Virus record (IMG/VR): IMGVR_UViG_3300036981_000340
Location: 1 to 35,276 of that record
Source: a virus
Strand: one strand, 5' to 3'
DNA: 35,276 nucleotides
Part shown: positions 1 through 5,993 of the stretch, in pieces
How positions within the stretch are numbered: the stretch's first letter is position 1
How the letters are laid out: the number at the start of each line of letters is the position of its first letter
Program-made: the position numbers and the translations under genes
Notes under the pieces: model-generated
What the model saw: only the letters and a program-made list of their open reading frames with translations
Told to the model about the DNA's origin: nothing
Database searches by the model: none

Positions 1-153
1 TAAGAACTTTTCAATGTCTTTTATAATTTCTGCTTTGGTGGCTTCAGAAACCATATCTATATCAATTTGTACACCATCTTCGTCCAAAATGTTTTCTTCT
101 TCCGTCCAAAGGGCTGCTTCTAAATATCCAAGGATTATTTTATCTATGTTCAT
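1..153 (-). CDS. Small phage protein, C-terminus outside window (partial)
   Basis: An open frame begins with ATG at 153 and runs leftward off the window edge, leaving 51 visible residues starting MNIDKIILGYLEAALWTEEE. The start is supported by a host-type promoter at 217-248 and by the leader ACATATCTT directly before the ATG, which also precedes the start at 1284 (with a slight variant at 735). The pattern GYLEAALW followed by an acidic stretch resembles small orphan proteins I recall from other large phages, but no function is known to me. Reality of the gene is fairly sure; its role is unknown. Confidence 0.7.
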   Translation of the reverse strand, partial: MNIDKIILGYLEAALWTEEENILDEDGVQIDIDMVSEATKAEIIKDIEKFL

Positions 154-190
154 AAGATATGTTTTTGATTTGTGTTGTACCTGATTGGTA

Positions 191-211
191 TATTCTCGCT
201 TCGCAAGAAGT
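191..211. repeat. 21-bp leader repeat with hairpin, copy 1
   Basis: A 21-bp sequence (core CTTCGCAAGAAG on the + strand) recurs identically at 1327-1347. Both copies lie between a host-type promoter and the start codon of a leftward gene (153 and 1284), so they would be in the 5' untranslated leader. The core can fold as a 4-bp stem, CTTC/GAAG, with a four-base loop. A regulatory role in the mRNA is inferred from position only. Confidence 0.55.
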
Positions 212-216
212 GATTA

Positions 217-248
217 CAAAGATAGTGAAAAGAAATGAAAAAACCAAA
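217..248 (-). promoter_or_regulatory. Host-type promoter for the gene starting at 153
   Basis: Reading leftward, a TTTG -33 element (245-248) is followed after exactly 20 nt by TATCTTTG (217-224). This fits the Bacteroidetes primary-sigma consensus TTTG-N19-21-TANNTTTG. Confidence 0.7.
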
Positions 249-277
249 TAAATGTCAAAATGTTTTCAAAAATCTGT

Positions 278-490
278 TTAACCCCTCGTTACCTCGGCTT
301 TAAATTTTATTCTTTTCTGAATGTCAGCAGATGGAATTCTAATATCCAAGTCTTCATAAATCAAGTCAGCAGCAGCCTTTTTGTCCAAGGCAACAACTTG
401 ATACACACCATCGAAAAGATATGTGTTTTTCTTTTCACTTCGTTCAAGAAGTGAAAACAACGTTTGGTTTTTTGAATTTGAGTTTGACAT
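278..490 (-). CDS. Hypothetical protein, 70 aa
   Basis: A small protein starting MSNSNSKNQTLFSLLERSEK. It lies 14 nt downstream of the 505-735 gene on the same strand and has no promoter of its own, so the two are probably co-transcribed. The first 20 residues are Ser/Asn-rich, the rest mixed charged; no domain or membrane segment is recognisable. A 64-residue frame on the opposite strand (260-454) has no promoter and is taken as a shadow. Function unknown. Confidence 0.6.
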   Translation of the reverse strand: MSNSNSKNQTLFSLLERSEKKNTYLFDGVYQVVALDKKAAADLIYEDLDIRIPSADIQKRIKFKAEVTRG

Positions 491-504
491 ATATTTAAAT
501 TTTA

Positions 505-735
505 TCAGCGTTCAACAATACCGTTGTTAGTCGGAACTAGAAACGTAATTCTTTTAACCAATTTTCGTCCACCGTTGTAACTGTCACCAAACAAACTTCT
601 GCCCATGAATGGACAATTTTTGATGTCATTTTGGCTAACTGTTGTCATTTGTCCATTGTGCAATATAGTATCGCCTTTCATAATTTGGCTGATATGGACT
701 TCAGTTGTTTTTACGTTTGTTGGTAGATTAGTCAT
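505..735 (-). CDS. Hypothetical protein, 76 aa
   Basis: Starts MTNLPTNVKTTEVHISQIMK. The segment HISQIMKGDTILHNGQMTTV followed by GRSLFGDSYNGG resembles a small phage-protein family I recall from other large phages, with a compact beta-rich fold predicted from the alternating pattern. The start is supported by a strong host-type promoter at 791-822 and the leader ACATATATCTT before the ATG. Function unknown; probably first gene of a two-gene operon with 278-490. Confidence 0.65.
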   Translation of the reverse strand: MTNLPTNVKTTEVHISQIMKGDTILHNGQMTTVSQNDIKNCPFMGRSLFGDSYNGGRKLVKRITFLVPTNNGIVER

Positions 736-790
736 AAGATATATGTTTAAATGTCCAATGATTGTTTTGTAGTAGTAGAAGTTGTTATAA

Positions 791-839
791 CAAAGATAAC
801 ACTTTATTTTCAGAAAACCAAATTTAAAGTGTTATCTTT
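791..839 (-). promoter_or_regulatory. Host-type promoter inside a 14-bp inverted repeat
   Basis: Leftward TTTG (819-822), 20 nt, TATCTTTG (791-798). A perfect 14-bp inverted repeat, AAAGATAACACTTT (792-805) and AAAGTGTTATCTTT (826-839), has the -33 element in its 20-bp spacer and one arm covering the -7 element. This geometry fits an operator, or a terminator fused to a promoter, for the gene starting at 735. Confidence 0.7.
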
Positions 840-849
840 TTGTTAAAAT

Positions 850-1284
850 TTAAACTATTTTTCCATTTTCGTAAAACTCATATTCATTTGCTTCGCACAT
901 CTCTGTCAAACCTTCTTCACTATAAGCATATTCATATTCATTATTAAGTTCTTTGAACAATTTTGAAAAGTCGTTTTTCTTCAAACATTCTAAAATTGTT
1001 ATGTCATAACATACACCTGTGACTGGGCAGTTGTCTCTGTCTTTGTATAGAGTTTTAAAATCGTCTTTGTTATAACCCTCTAATGTAATGTGTGACTGTC
1101 CATATACCCCGATTGAATAGTCTAATTTACCACCAATTTTTTTTTGCAGTGCATTCAAGCAATCTACAATGTCATTCACAGAATGTTCAACTAAGTCTGA
1201 CCAATTTTGTCTAATCCAATTGAAAACCGCTTCTTTGTTTGGATGTTCGGCTAATTTATAAACGTTTAATGTTATCGTTCTCAT
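850..1284 (-). CDS. Hypothetical protein, 144 aa
   Basis: A soluble acidic protein starting MRTITLNVYKLAEHPNKEAV. The N-terminal part (about residues 8-50) reads as helices with the pattern LAEHPNKEAVFNWIRQNW. The middle holds YSIGVYGQSHITLEGY, a beta-rich pattern I associate with small uncharacterised phage proteins of the MRTITLxxYKxxEL type. Two Cys lie in CPVTGVC (about residues 87-93). Expressed from the promoter and inverted repeat at 1352-1405. Function unknown. Confidence 0.7.
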   Translation of the reverse strand: MRTITLNVYKLAEHPNKEAVFNWIRQNWSDLVEHSVNDIVDCLNALQKKIGGKLDYSIGVYGQSHITLEGYNKDDFKTLYKDRDNCPVTGVCYDITILECLKKNDFSKLFKELNNEYEYAYSEEGLTEMCEANEYEFYENGKIV

Positions 1285-1326
1285 AAGATATGTTTTTGTT
1301 TGTGATTGACTAATAAACTAATGACT

Positions 1327-1347
1327 TATTCTCGCTTCGCAAGAAGT
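1327..1347. repeat. 21-bp leader repeat with hairpin, copy 2
   Basis: Identical to 191-211 and in the same position relative to its gene: downstream of the promoter at 1352-1383 and upstream of the start at 1284. Confidence 0.55.
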
Positions 1348-1351
1348 AATA

Positions 1352-1405
1352 TAAAGATACAAAAGATTTTCCAAATATCCTAATGATTATAGGAAAATCT
1401 TTTGT
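1352..1405 (-). promoter_or_regulatory. Promoter with 14-bp inverted repeat (element copy A)
   Basis: The leftward -7 element TATCTTTA (1352-1359) directly abuts a perfect inverted repeat, ACAAAAGATTTTCC (1359-1372) and GGAAAATCTTTTGT (1392-1405), with a 19-bp spacer. The -33 position carries TTAG instead of TTG, so this copy may be weaker. The same arms occur on the other strand at 4503-4549 and 5083-5129. Confidence 0.65.
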
Positions 1406-1426
1406 TTTTTTTTGTCCAAGATACGT

Positions 1427-1747
1427 CTAAGCCCTTTGATTTTTTGAGGGTACGATATACCCTAAACTTTCATTCTCATTCCAGACCACAACCAATTCGC
1501 CACAATCAAATTTTAACATACACCCCCGATTTGCTTCGGAAATTTGGCTGTTACCGTCCATGAATTTTTTATCGCAGTTTTGGAATAGTTTGTGGTCTGC
1601 TTCGCTATAAAAGCAATGTGCAGCACTCAAAGAAAAATATCTTTGTTTGTCTAAGAATGTTTCAAACTTTTTTTTGTCAGTGAATTTGATAACATTTTTA
1701 TATTTAACAATTTCTTCTATTGCGTTTGGAATGATATATCGTTTCAT
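1427..1747 (-). CDS. Hypothetical protein, 106 aa
   Basis: Starts MKRYIIPNAIEEIVKYKNVI and contains four Cys; no metal-binding spacing is evident. The C-terminal half, around DCGELVVVWNENESLGYIVP, looks like a small beta-sheet. A host-type promoter at 1783-1813 supports the start. No relative recognised; function unknown. Confidence 0.65.
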   Translation of the reverse strand: MKRYIIPNAIEEIVKYKNVIKFTDKKKFETFLDKQRYFSLSAAHCFYSEADHKLFQNCDKKFMDGNSQISEANRGCMLKFDCGELVVVWNENESLGYIVPSKNQRA

Positions 1748-1782
1748 ATTGTCTAGTTTTTGAGATTGTTATTAATTATACT

Positions 1783-1813
1783 CTAAGATACGAATAAAAA
1801 TTCAAAGTTCCAA
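1783..1813 (-). promoter_or_regulatory. Host-type promoter for the gene starting at 1747
   Basis: Leftward TTG (1811-1813), 20 nt, TATCTTAG (1783-1790). The last bases of the -7 element deviate from TANNTTTG. Confidence 0.5.
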
Positions 1814-1817
1814 GGAA

Positions 1818-2021
1818 TTATCTAAATTTCTTTTGAAATTCTTCTTCTAAGAAGAGTTCTAAGGAATCTGCCTTAGTTTTCACTTTTGAATTAAAATTTG
1901 AGGTTTCAAATTCCGTCCAAAGTTTTGAACATTTATTGTAAATTTCAGTATATGACATATCTGGATGAACAACACCTAATCTTTCAGCTATTTCTATTGT
2001 AAGTAATATATTTTCTTTCAT
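1818..2021 (-). CDS. Hypothetical protein, 67 aa
   Basis: Starts MKENILLTIEIAERLGVVHP; largely helical and charged, ending EEEFQKKFR. The opening helix (ILLTIEIAERLGV) could suggest a small helical DNA- or protein-binding domain, but nothing decisive is visible. It has its own promoter (2071-2102) and a leader containing the 18-bp hairpin repeat at 2050-2067. Function unknown. Confidence 0.6.
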   Translation of the reverse strand: MKENILLTIEIAERLGVVHPDMSYTEIYNKCSKLWTEFETSNFNSKVKTKADSLELFLEEEFQKKFR

Positions 2022-2049
2022 GTTTAATTTTTGTTTGATTGTAATATTC

Positions 2050-2067
2050 CAAGCGTTGCTTGCAATG
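2050..2067. repeat. 18-bp hairpin repeat, copy 1
   Basis: CAAGCGTTGCTTGCAATG occurs here and at 3427-3444, each time between a host-type promoter and a start codon. CAAGC/GCTTG pair around a three-base loop. Relative to their genes the two copies are in opposite orientation, which fits a palindromic site or a hairpin rather than a coding remnant. Confidence 0.5.
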
Positions 2068-2070
2068 GTT

Positions 2071-2102
2071 TAAAGGTACGCAAAGTTTTTGAGATAATCA
2101 AA
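2071..2102 (-). promoter_or_regulatory. Host-type promoter for the gene starting at 2021
   Basis: Leftward TTTG (2099-2102), 20 nt, TACCTTTA (2071-2078). Confidence 0.6.
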
Positions 2103-2104
2103 CA

Positions 2105-2140
2105 AAAATCCAAAGATTTTTTAAAATTTCTTTGGATTTT
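2105..2140 (-). terminator. AT-rich hairpin after radC
   Basis: Inverted repeat AAAATCCAAAGA (2105-2116) and TCTTTGGATTTT (2129-2140) with a 12-nt loop. On the leftward strand it follows the radC stop by 12 nt and runs into a T-rich stretch, so it can act as radC's terminator just upstream of the next promoter. Confidence 0.55.
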
Positions 2141-2152
2141 GTTTGTCCAAGG

Positions 2153-2863
2153 TTACATTAAACCTTCGTCTGCCAAACTTGTGTATGAATTACCTGCTAC
2201 AATAATATGGTCTAATACACTAATGTCCAAATATTTACCTGCTTCTTTTATTTTCTTTGTTATATCAATGTCAGCCTTACTAGGGTTCAAATTGTCTGAA
2301 GGGTGGTTGTGTCCAAGGACTATTCCAGCACATAAGGGATTTTCCAAAGCAGCCCGAAACACTTTTTTTACATCTACAACCGTACCTGCCAAACCACCAA
2401 TAGATATGAATGCTTTGTCTATAACTCGGTTGCCTTGGTTAAGCAGCAAAATTACAAATTCCTCGTGGTTTAGGTCTGCTAAGAATGGTTTTAAAATATT
2501 ATAGCCATCTAAACTTTGAGTTATTTGAGGTTTTGTGCTTAATGGCGTTGCTTCACGTCTTATTCCAAGTTCCATACTAGCCAAAATAGCAGCAGCCTTT
2601 TTGGTTGTCATTCCTTTGAACGCTTTTAATTCGCTCAAAGTCAAACGACCTAATCTGTTTAAATCTTTGTCAATTGACTTTAATAAGTCTTTTGCAATGG
2701 ATACATCTTGTGTTGTACCTGTGCCTATTATTAGACTTAATAATTCTGCATTTGTCAAATTTTTTCTACCAAAAGACATAAGCCTATCAGTAGTATCATT
2801 TGTTTCTTTTTTTGCAGTTATTTTATACTCTGCAATATTTTCGCTATTGACTTCGTTATTCAT
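2153..2863 (-). CDS. radC: RadC-family JAB/JAMM protein
   Basis: A complete 236-residue RadC-like protein. Residues about 25-105 form the helical N-terminal region with a helix-hairpin-helix-like segment (LSELKAFKGMTTKKAAAIL). Residues about 115-236 are the MPN/JAB domain with a full metal-site pattern: Glu134/135, HNHPS (185-189) and Asp198 in SKADID. The frame could start at 2911, but that ATG overlaps the promoter at 2909-2939; MNNEVNSEN at 2863 is the likely start. RadC proteins were once linked to DNA repair, but the biochemical role is unsettled; phages and mobile elements often carry them. The neighbours give no pathway. Confidence 0.92.
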   Translation of the reverse strand: MNNEVNSENIAEYKITAKKETNDTTDRLMSFGRKNLTNAELLSLIIGTGTTQDVSIAKDLLKSIDKDLNRLGRLTLSELKAFKGMTTKKAAAILASMELGIRREATPLSTKPQITQSLDGYNILKPFLADLNHEEFVILLLNQGNRVIDKAFISIGGLAGTVVDVKKVFRAALENPLCAGIVLGHNHPSDNLNPSKADIDITKKIKEAGKYLDISVLDHIIVAGNSYTSLADEGLM

Positions 2864-2908
2864 AGTGCTATTATTTTTTATGGTGTATATGTGTGTAATT
2901 GATAGTAA

Positions 2909-2939
2909 CAAATATACAACAAGTTTTTTAAAAAGTCAA
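2909..2939 (-). promoter_or_regulatory. Host-type promoter for radC
   Basis: Leftward TTG (2937-2939), 20 nt, TATATTTG (2909-2916). It overlaps the ATG at 2911, which argues for the radC start at 2863. Confidence 0.65.
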
Positions 2940-3038
2940 CTTTTTTTCAAATTATTTTCAAATTATTTTTATAATGACAAAGGAACTGAAAAATCCAAAG
3001 ATTATAAAAATAAAAATCTTTTGATATTTTAAGATTTG

Positions 3039-3070
3039 TTTGGTTAACTGAAAAACTTTGCTTATCTTTG
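3039..3070 (+). promoter_or_regulatory. Host-type promoter for the gene at 3111
   Basis: TTTG (3039-3042), 20 nt, TATCTTTG (3063-3070). It is divergent from the radC promoter, and an imperfect AT-rich inverted repeat with AAAGATT/AATCTTT arms lies just upstream. Confidence 0.72.
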
Positions 3071-3110
3071 TTATGTGCTAATAAAGCAATACAATCTAAA
3101 AAATTGAAAT

Positions 3111-3329
3111 ATGAAACTCCTAACAAATTATAATGTGGTTATAACTAACGTTCCCACAATCGCAGTATATGAAAAAGAAGATAAAAATTTTGAATGTTCT
3201 GTTTGGGCTTGTCAAGATGAGGAATGTGAAAACTTCTTATCTGAAAACACAAATGTAGGAATGACAGAAATACAAAGAAAAAAAGCCAGTTTAAAGGCTT
3301 TAGAATCTGCTGGAGTAATTTGGTCATGA
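3111..3329 (+). CDS. Hypothetical protein, 72 aa
   Basis: Starts MKLLTNYNVVITNVPTIAVY. The N-terminal half is beta-like (NVVITNVPTIAVYEKED, then FECSVWAC), and the C-terminal part is a helix (MTEIQRKKASLKALESAGV). It is a single-gene unit with a clear promoter 41 nt upstream. No family recognised. A 60-residue frame on the opposite strand is a shadow. Confidence 0.65.
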   Translation: MKLLTNYNVVITNVPTIAVYEKEDKNFECSVWACQDEECENFLSENTNVGMTEIQRKKASLKALESAGVIWS

Positions 3330-3366
3330 AAGATTAAAAAATAAGCAAAAGATTTAACTAAAAATC

Positions 3367-3398
3367 TTTGGTTTTCTAAATTAAAAAGCCTATCTTTG
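3367..3398 (+). promoter_or_regulatory. Host-type promoter for the gene at 3463
   Basis: TTTG (3367-3370), 20 nt, TATCTTTG (3391-3398). A short AAAAGATT/AATCTTT inverted repeat lies immediately upstream. Confidence 0.75.
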
Positions 3399-3426
3399 TT
3401 ATGTTCTTATTTTTGTTCACTAATCA

Positions 3427-3444
3427 CAAGCGTTGCTTGCAATG
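3427..3444. repeat. 18-bp hairpin repeat, copy 2
   Basis: Same 18-bp sequence as 2050-2067, here in the leader of the 3463 gene, 18 nt before its ATG. Confidence 0.5.
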
Positions 3445-3462
3445 CTATAGACTTTCAAACAA

Positions 3463-4011
3463 ATGGATATTCTAAAACTTATCTCAAATCTAATTGACAG
3501 TATCAAAAATAGCCCTACAGGCGTTTCCTTTGTTGCTCTTAACAACTATGAAAATAGTAATGGGCAAATTCAAAACGCTACGATTAACGTAGGCTTATCT
3601 TACGAACGTGCAAAGAACAAAGATATACGTTTCTTAGAAACGCTCAACGTTCATACCGACAAAAGATTTGTTTCTTTTCAGGATAAGGAATTGTTAGAAG
3701 TCGCAAGATTAGAACTTTTAGCAAGTGCAAAAGAACCAAACGCAAAAATGAGTGCAGGTCAAATTGATGCCTATACATATCTTTGCAATGGTTTAAAGAT
3801 ACACAATGAAAGTAAGGTTTTATATCTGCAAGGTTTCTCGGTATCAAAAAACGTTGTTAGTGAAGGCACAACCAAGGCAGATACAAGACAACCAAAAACC
3901 AAAGCAAAAGACGCAATTAGAAAATATTTGAAGGCAACAAAATACCGTCAATACAACCTAGAAAAATTACCACAAGTCAAAGTTAATAAAACGACTTTGA
4001 TATTAGAATAA
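3463..4011 (+). CDS. Hypothetical protein, 182 aa
   Basis: Starts MDILKLISNLIDSIKNSPTG. About residues 22-115 look like a mixed alpha/beta domain (VSFVALNNYEN, ATINVGLSYERAK, helix LLEVARLELLASA). The C-terminal 50 residues are strongly basic (KTKAKDAIRKYLKATKYRQY), suggesting contact with nucleic acid. No family recognised. Good promoter and leader hairpin; single-gene transcription unit in the early-type arm. Confidence 0.7.
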   Translation: MDILKLISNLIDSIKNSPTGVSFVALNNYENSNGQIQNATINVGLSYERAKNKDIRFLETLNVHTDKRFVSFQDKELLEVARLELLASAKEPNAKMSAGQIDAYTYLCNGLKIHNESKVLYLQGFSVSKNVVSEGTTKADTRQPKTKAKDAIRKYLKATKYRQYNLEKLPQVKVNKTTLILE

Positions 4012-4051
4012 AAAAAATCTTTCGATTTTTCAATAAATTTCTTTTGATTTG

Positions 4052-4083
4052 TTTGGTAATGTCAAAAGATAGTTGTATATTTG
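4052..4083 (+). promoter_or_regulatory. Host-type promoter for the gene at 4125
   Basis: TTTG (4052-4055), 20 nt, TATATTTG (4076-4083). Its last 22 bases, starting GTCAAAAGATAGTTG, recur at the 4691-4721 promoter. Confidence 0.72.
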
Positions 4084-4124
4084 TATCACACCAATTAGGT
4101 AACACACTAAAAATAATATCAAAC

Positions 4125-4469
4125 ATGGAACTAAAATATAATATTATCCGCAAAGTGTCAAAAGGTTTAGCTAAAAAGTTAAATTTAGAATTTGACCCCA
4201 AATTTGGCTATTACGTTGGTGATACCTACAATGACAGTAAGGGGAATTCTATTCCAAATTATTTTTATTTCAATGGAATTGTATATTCTTTGAAATATTT
4301 TGACGGTTGTTTTAATCCGTATTTAGTTCAATACATCGACAAAGATAGATTTATTCTATTAATTAAGGGTAAAGAAAAACAAGTATTCCCCTTTGATGGG
4401 AAAAATGAAACATATAATAAAATTGAAGCTAATCACGAAGCGTTGGGGATTAAAGTGAATCTTATTTGA
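4125..4469 (+). CDS. Hypothetical protein, 114 aa
   Basis: Starts MELKYNIIRKVSKGLAKKLN. The frame is open further upstream (to 4044), but that part carries the promoter, so the ATG at 4125 is preferred. The middle is Tyr/Phe-rich and beta-like (YYVGDTYNDSKGNSIPNYFY). No signal peptide, membrane segment or known motif. Single-gene unit; function unknown. Confidence 0.65.
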   Translation: MELKYNIIRKVSKGLAKKLNLEFDPKFGYYVGDTYNDSKGNSIPNYFYFNGIVYSLKYFDGCFNPYLVQYIDKDRFILLIKGKEKQVFPFDGKNETYNKIEANHEALGIKVNLI

Positions 4470-4502
4470 AAAGTCCTAAGATTTTTCAAGATTGAAAAAA
4501 AA

Positions 4503-4556
4503 ACAAAAGATTTTCTTTAAATTCCTTGGATATTTGGAAAATCTTTTGTATTTTTG
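4503..4556 (+). promoter_or_regulatory. Promoter with 13-bp inverted repeat (element copy B)
   Basis: Perfect inverted repeat ACAAAAGATTTTC (4503-4515) and GAAAATCTTTTGT (4537-4549), 21-bp spacer. TTG (4526-4528) lies in the spacer and TATTTTTG (4549-4556) starts at the end of the second arm, 20 nt away. Downstream there is only a 13-codon frame (ATG at 4570), so the transcript may be a small RNA or leader. Confidence 0.68.
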
Positions 4557-4690
4557 TAATACTAAATATATGGATAATGATGATAGTTTTTATCACAATT
4601 CAAAAGACTAAGTTTTTGCTTTGGTATTAGAAATCTTTTGACTTTACAAAACTTTTCTTTGGAATTGTTTGGTTTTTTCTTGCAGAAAAC

Positions 4691-4721
4691 TTGCGTATGT
4701 CAAAAGATAGTTGTATATTTG
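4691..4721 (+). promoter_or_regulatory. Host-type promoter for the gene at 4759
   Basis: TTG (4691-4693), 20 nt, TATATTTG (4714-4721). Shares the stretch GTCAAAAGATAGTTG with the 4052-4083 promoter. Confidence 0.7.
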
Positions 4722-4758
4722 AGTATGGTTATTAATTCACACACTAAATTTCAACCTT

Positions 4759-5049
4759 ATGAAAAAAGTGAAACTTGCTTCAGGTTTATTCGCTACAATG
4801 CTAGATGACAACGAACAAGCAGCCCTCTGGAAAGAACTTTCTCAAGATATTTCAGTAGTAGGAAAAAACGTTGCACTTTTTACCCCACAAGATAAATTAG
4901 AATATTTTATTATATCTGAAACCACTATAAAGTATGACAGTTATTTAGCTGTTATATCTGCTAATGGTAAACAGATTAAAGTAAAATATAATGTATGTAA
5001 TCAGGACAGTAAAATTAACGCTGCTGTTCGCAAAGCATACGGAAAATAA
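4759..5049 (+). CDS. Hypothetical protein, 96 aa
   Basis: Starts MKKVKLASGLFATMLDDNEQ. A helix (DDNEQAALWKELSQ) is followed by beta-like segments (KLEYFIISETTIKYD, YLAVISANGKQIKVKYNV). Small soluble protein with a promoter 37 nt upstream; no relative recognised. Confidence 0.65.
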   Translation: MKKVKLASGLFATMLDDNEQAALWKELSQDISVVGKNVALFTPQDKLEYFIISETTIKYDSYLAVISANGKQIKVKYNVCNQDSKINAAVRKAYGK

Positions 5050-5082
5050 TAATCTCAAGAAATTTCAGGATTGAAAAAAAAA

Positions 5083-5136
5083 ACAAAAGATTTTCTATAA
5101 ATTCCTTGGTGGTTTGGAAAATCTTTTGTATCTTTA
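5083..5136 (+). promoter_or_regulatory. Promoter with 13-bp inverted repeat (element copy C)
   Basis: Same arms as copy B: ACAAAAGATTTTC (5083-5095) and GAAAATCTTTTGT (5117-5129). TTG (5106-5108) is in the spacer and TATCTTTA (5129-5136) follows 20 nt later. Similarity to copy B extends about 75 bp, including an upstream A-rich run. Drives the exported-protein gene at 5222. Confidence 0.7.
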
Positions 5137-5221
5137 TAAGGTTGAAAGTCGTAAGGGTTGCGACTTTCAACATCTACTGAAACAAATTATTTTATTGAAA
5201 CAAATTAAAATCAATTGAAAC

Positions 5222-5608
5222 ATGAAAAATCTAATGACTTTTGTTCTTATCTTCGCTGCCTTCGCTGTCTTCGCTCAAACAAACAAAGTAGCGGTTAAAA
5301 CGTTGCCACTTTGCGACACTATCAATGTGGTTGCGCTAGGTTTGAACGTTGAAATCATTGAAACTATTGAAACATTCTCAAGATTAGAGATTGAAACATC
5401 TATCAATCAAAATTTGAATGAAACCACGGCACGGACGATTCAAGGCACTCTAGGTGTGCAGGTGTCGGATAGATGGCAGGTTGCAACTGTTGTGGTTTCT
5501 CCTGTAAAATCTGATGAAAATTTTTCAGTGTCGGTTGGTGGCAACGACATTGAATTGAAACGCTCTTACAAATTGTTTGTGCCACGTGGCACGACAATAA
5601 AAAGATAG
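5222..5608 (+). CDS. Exported small protein with signal peptide
   Basis: 128 residues. The first 19 are a clear signal peptide (hydrophobic core LMTFVLIFAAFAVF, cleavage likely after AVFAQ), typical of Bacteroidetes secreted proteins. The mature part is beta-rich, with repeated VEIIETIETFSRLEIET-like strands and a GxxIELKRSYKLFVPRGTTI ending, faintly like the adhesin-type beta-solenoid domains seen in Bacteroidetes exported proteins. It has its own early-type promoter, so it could modify the host envelope early in infection, for instance in exclusion of other phages; that role is inference. Confidence 0.75.
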   Translation: MKNLMTFVLIFAAFAVFAQTNKVAVKTLPLCDTINVVALGLNVEIIETIETFSRLEIETSINQNLNETTARTIQGTLGVQVSDRWQVATVVVSPVKSDENFSVSVGGNDIELKRSYKLFVPRGTTIKR

Positions 5609-5627
5609 GAATATGTAGGACTGAAGG

Positions 5628-5670
5628 AGGGAGGGTATATATCCAAGTTAATTGTATATGTATCCTCCCT
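5628..5670. other. G/C-rich long hairpin
   Basis: AGGGAGGGTATATAT (5628-5642) can pair with ATATGTATCCTCCCT (5656-5670), 15 bp with two G-U wobbles and a 13-nt loop. It begins 20 nt after the 5608 stop but has no downstream U tract, so it is not a standard terminator. Confidence 0.55.
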
Positions 5671-5689
5671 ACCATACCCCTACCTTAAA

Positions 5690-5709
5690 CCCCTCTCCCC
5701 ACCCCTCCC
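5690..5709 (-). other. G-quadruplex-capable tract
   Basis: The + strand has C4-TCT-C4-A-C4-T-C3 in 20 nt, so the - strand has four G-tracts with 1-3 nt loops, a canonical quadruplex pattern. It sits within the C-rich stretch 5660-5740, which contrasts sharply with the AT-rich surroundings. The gene-free interval 5609-5993 holds this, the hairpin before it, a T-rich run (about 5749-5765) and the tandem array 5767-5890. Confidence 0.65.
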
Positions 5710-5766
5710 TAGGGGATACGCCCAAACCGACCCCCGACCTGCGCTAAATTTTTTTTTCAAATTTTT

Positions 5767-5890
5767 AGATTTTTCGATAAAAACACCTTCAGACTTTTCA
5801 ACAACACCTTTAGACCTTCATCAACAATCATAAGACCTTCATCAACAATCAATAGACTTTATCAATAATCAATAGATTTTCAGTAATAGT
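5767..5890. repeat. 21-bp tandem (iteron-like) array
   Basis: Units beginning AGAC/AGAT start at 5767, 5791, 5812, 5833, 5854 and 5874; the four central ones are spaced 21, 21, 21 and 20 bp. The best pair shares AGACCTTCATCAACAATCA exactly. Outer units are degenerate. No continuous reading frame explains the period. Spacing near two helical turns fits a protein-binding array such as a replication-initiator site. Confidence 0.7.
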
Positions 5891-5993
5891 TAAAATGTAT
5901 TCCAATAAGTCAAACATCTTCGGAACTTAAACTTAACATCATTTGTTGTAGTAGTTGAAAAGTAATGCTTAACATATAAACATAATAGGAACA

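Noticed and set aside
2031-3032. Long rightward frames (157 and 165 residues) opposite radC
   Set aside because: They are antisense to a clearly identifiable RadC protein, have low-complexity hydrophobic sequence and no matching promoter.
5767-5890. CRISPR or coding repeat
   Set aside because: Units are contiguous at 21 bp without spacers, and stops interrupt the frames checked.
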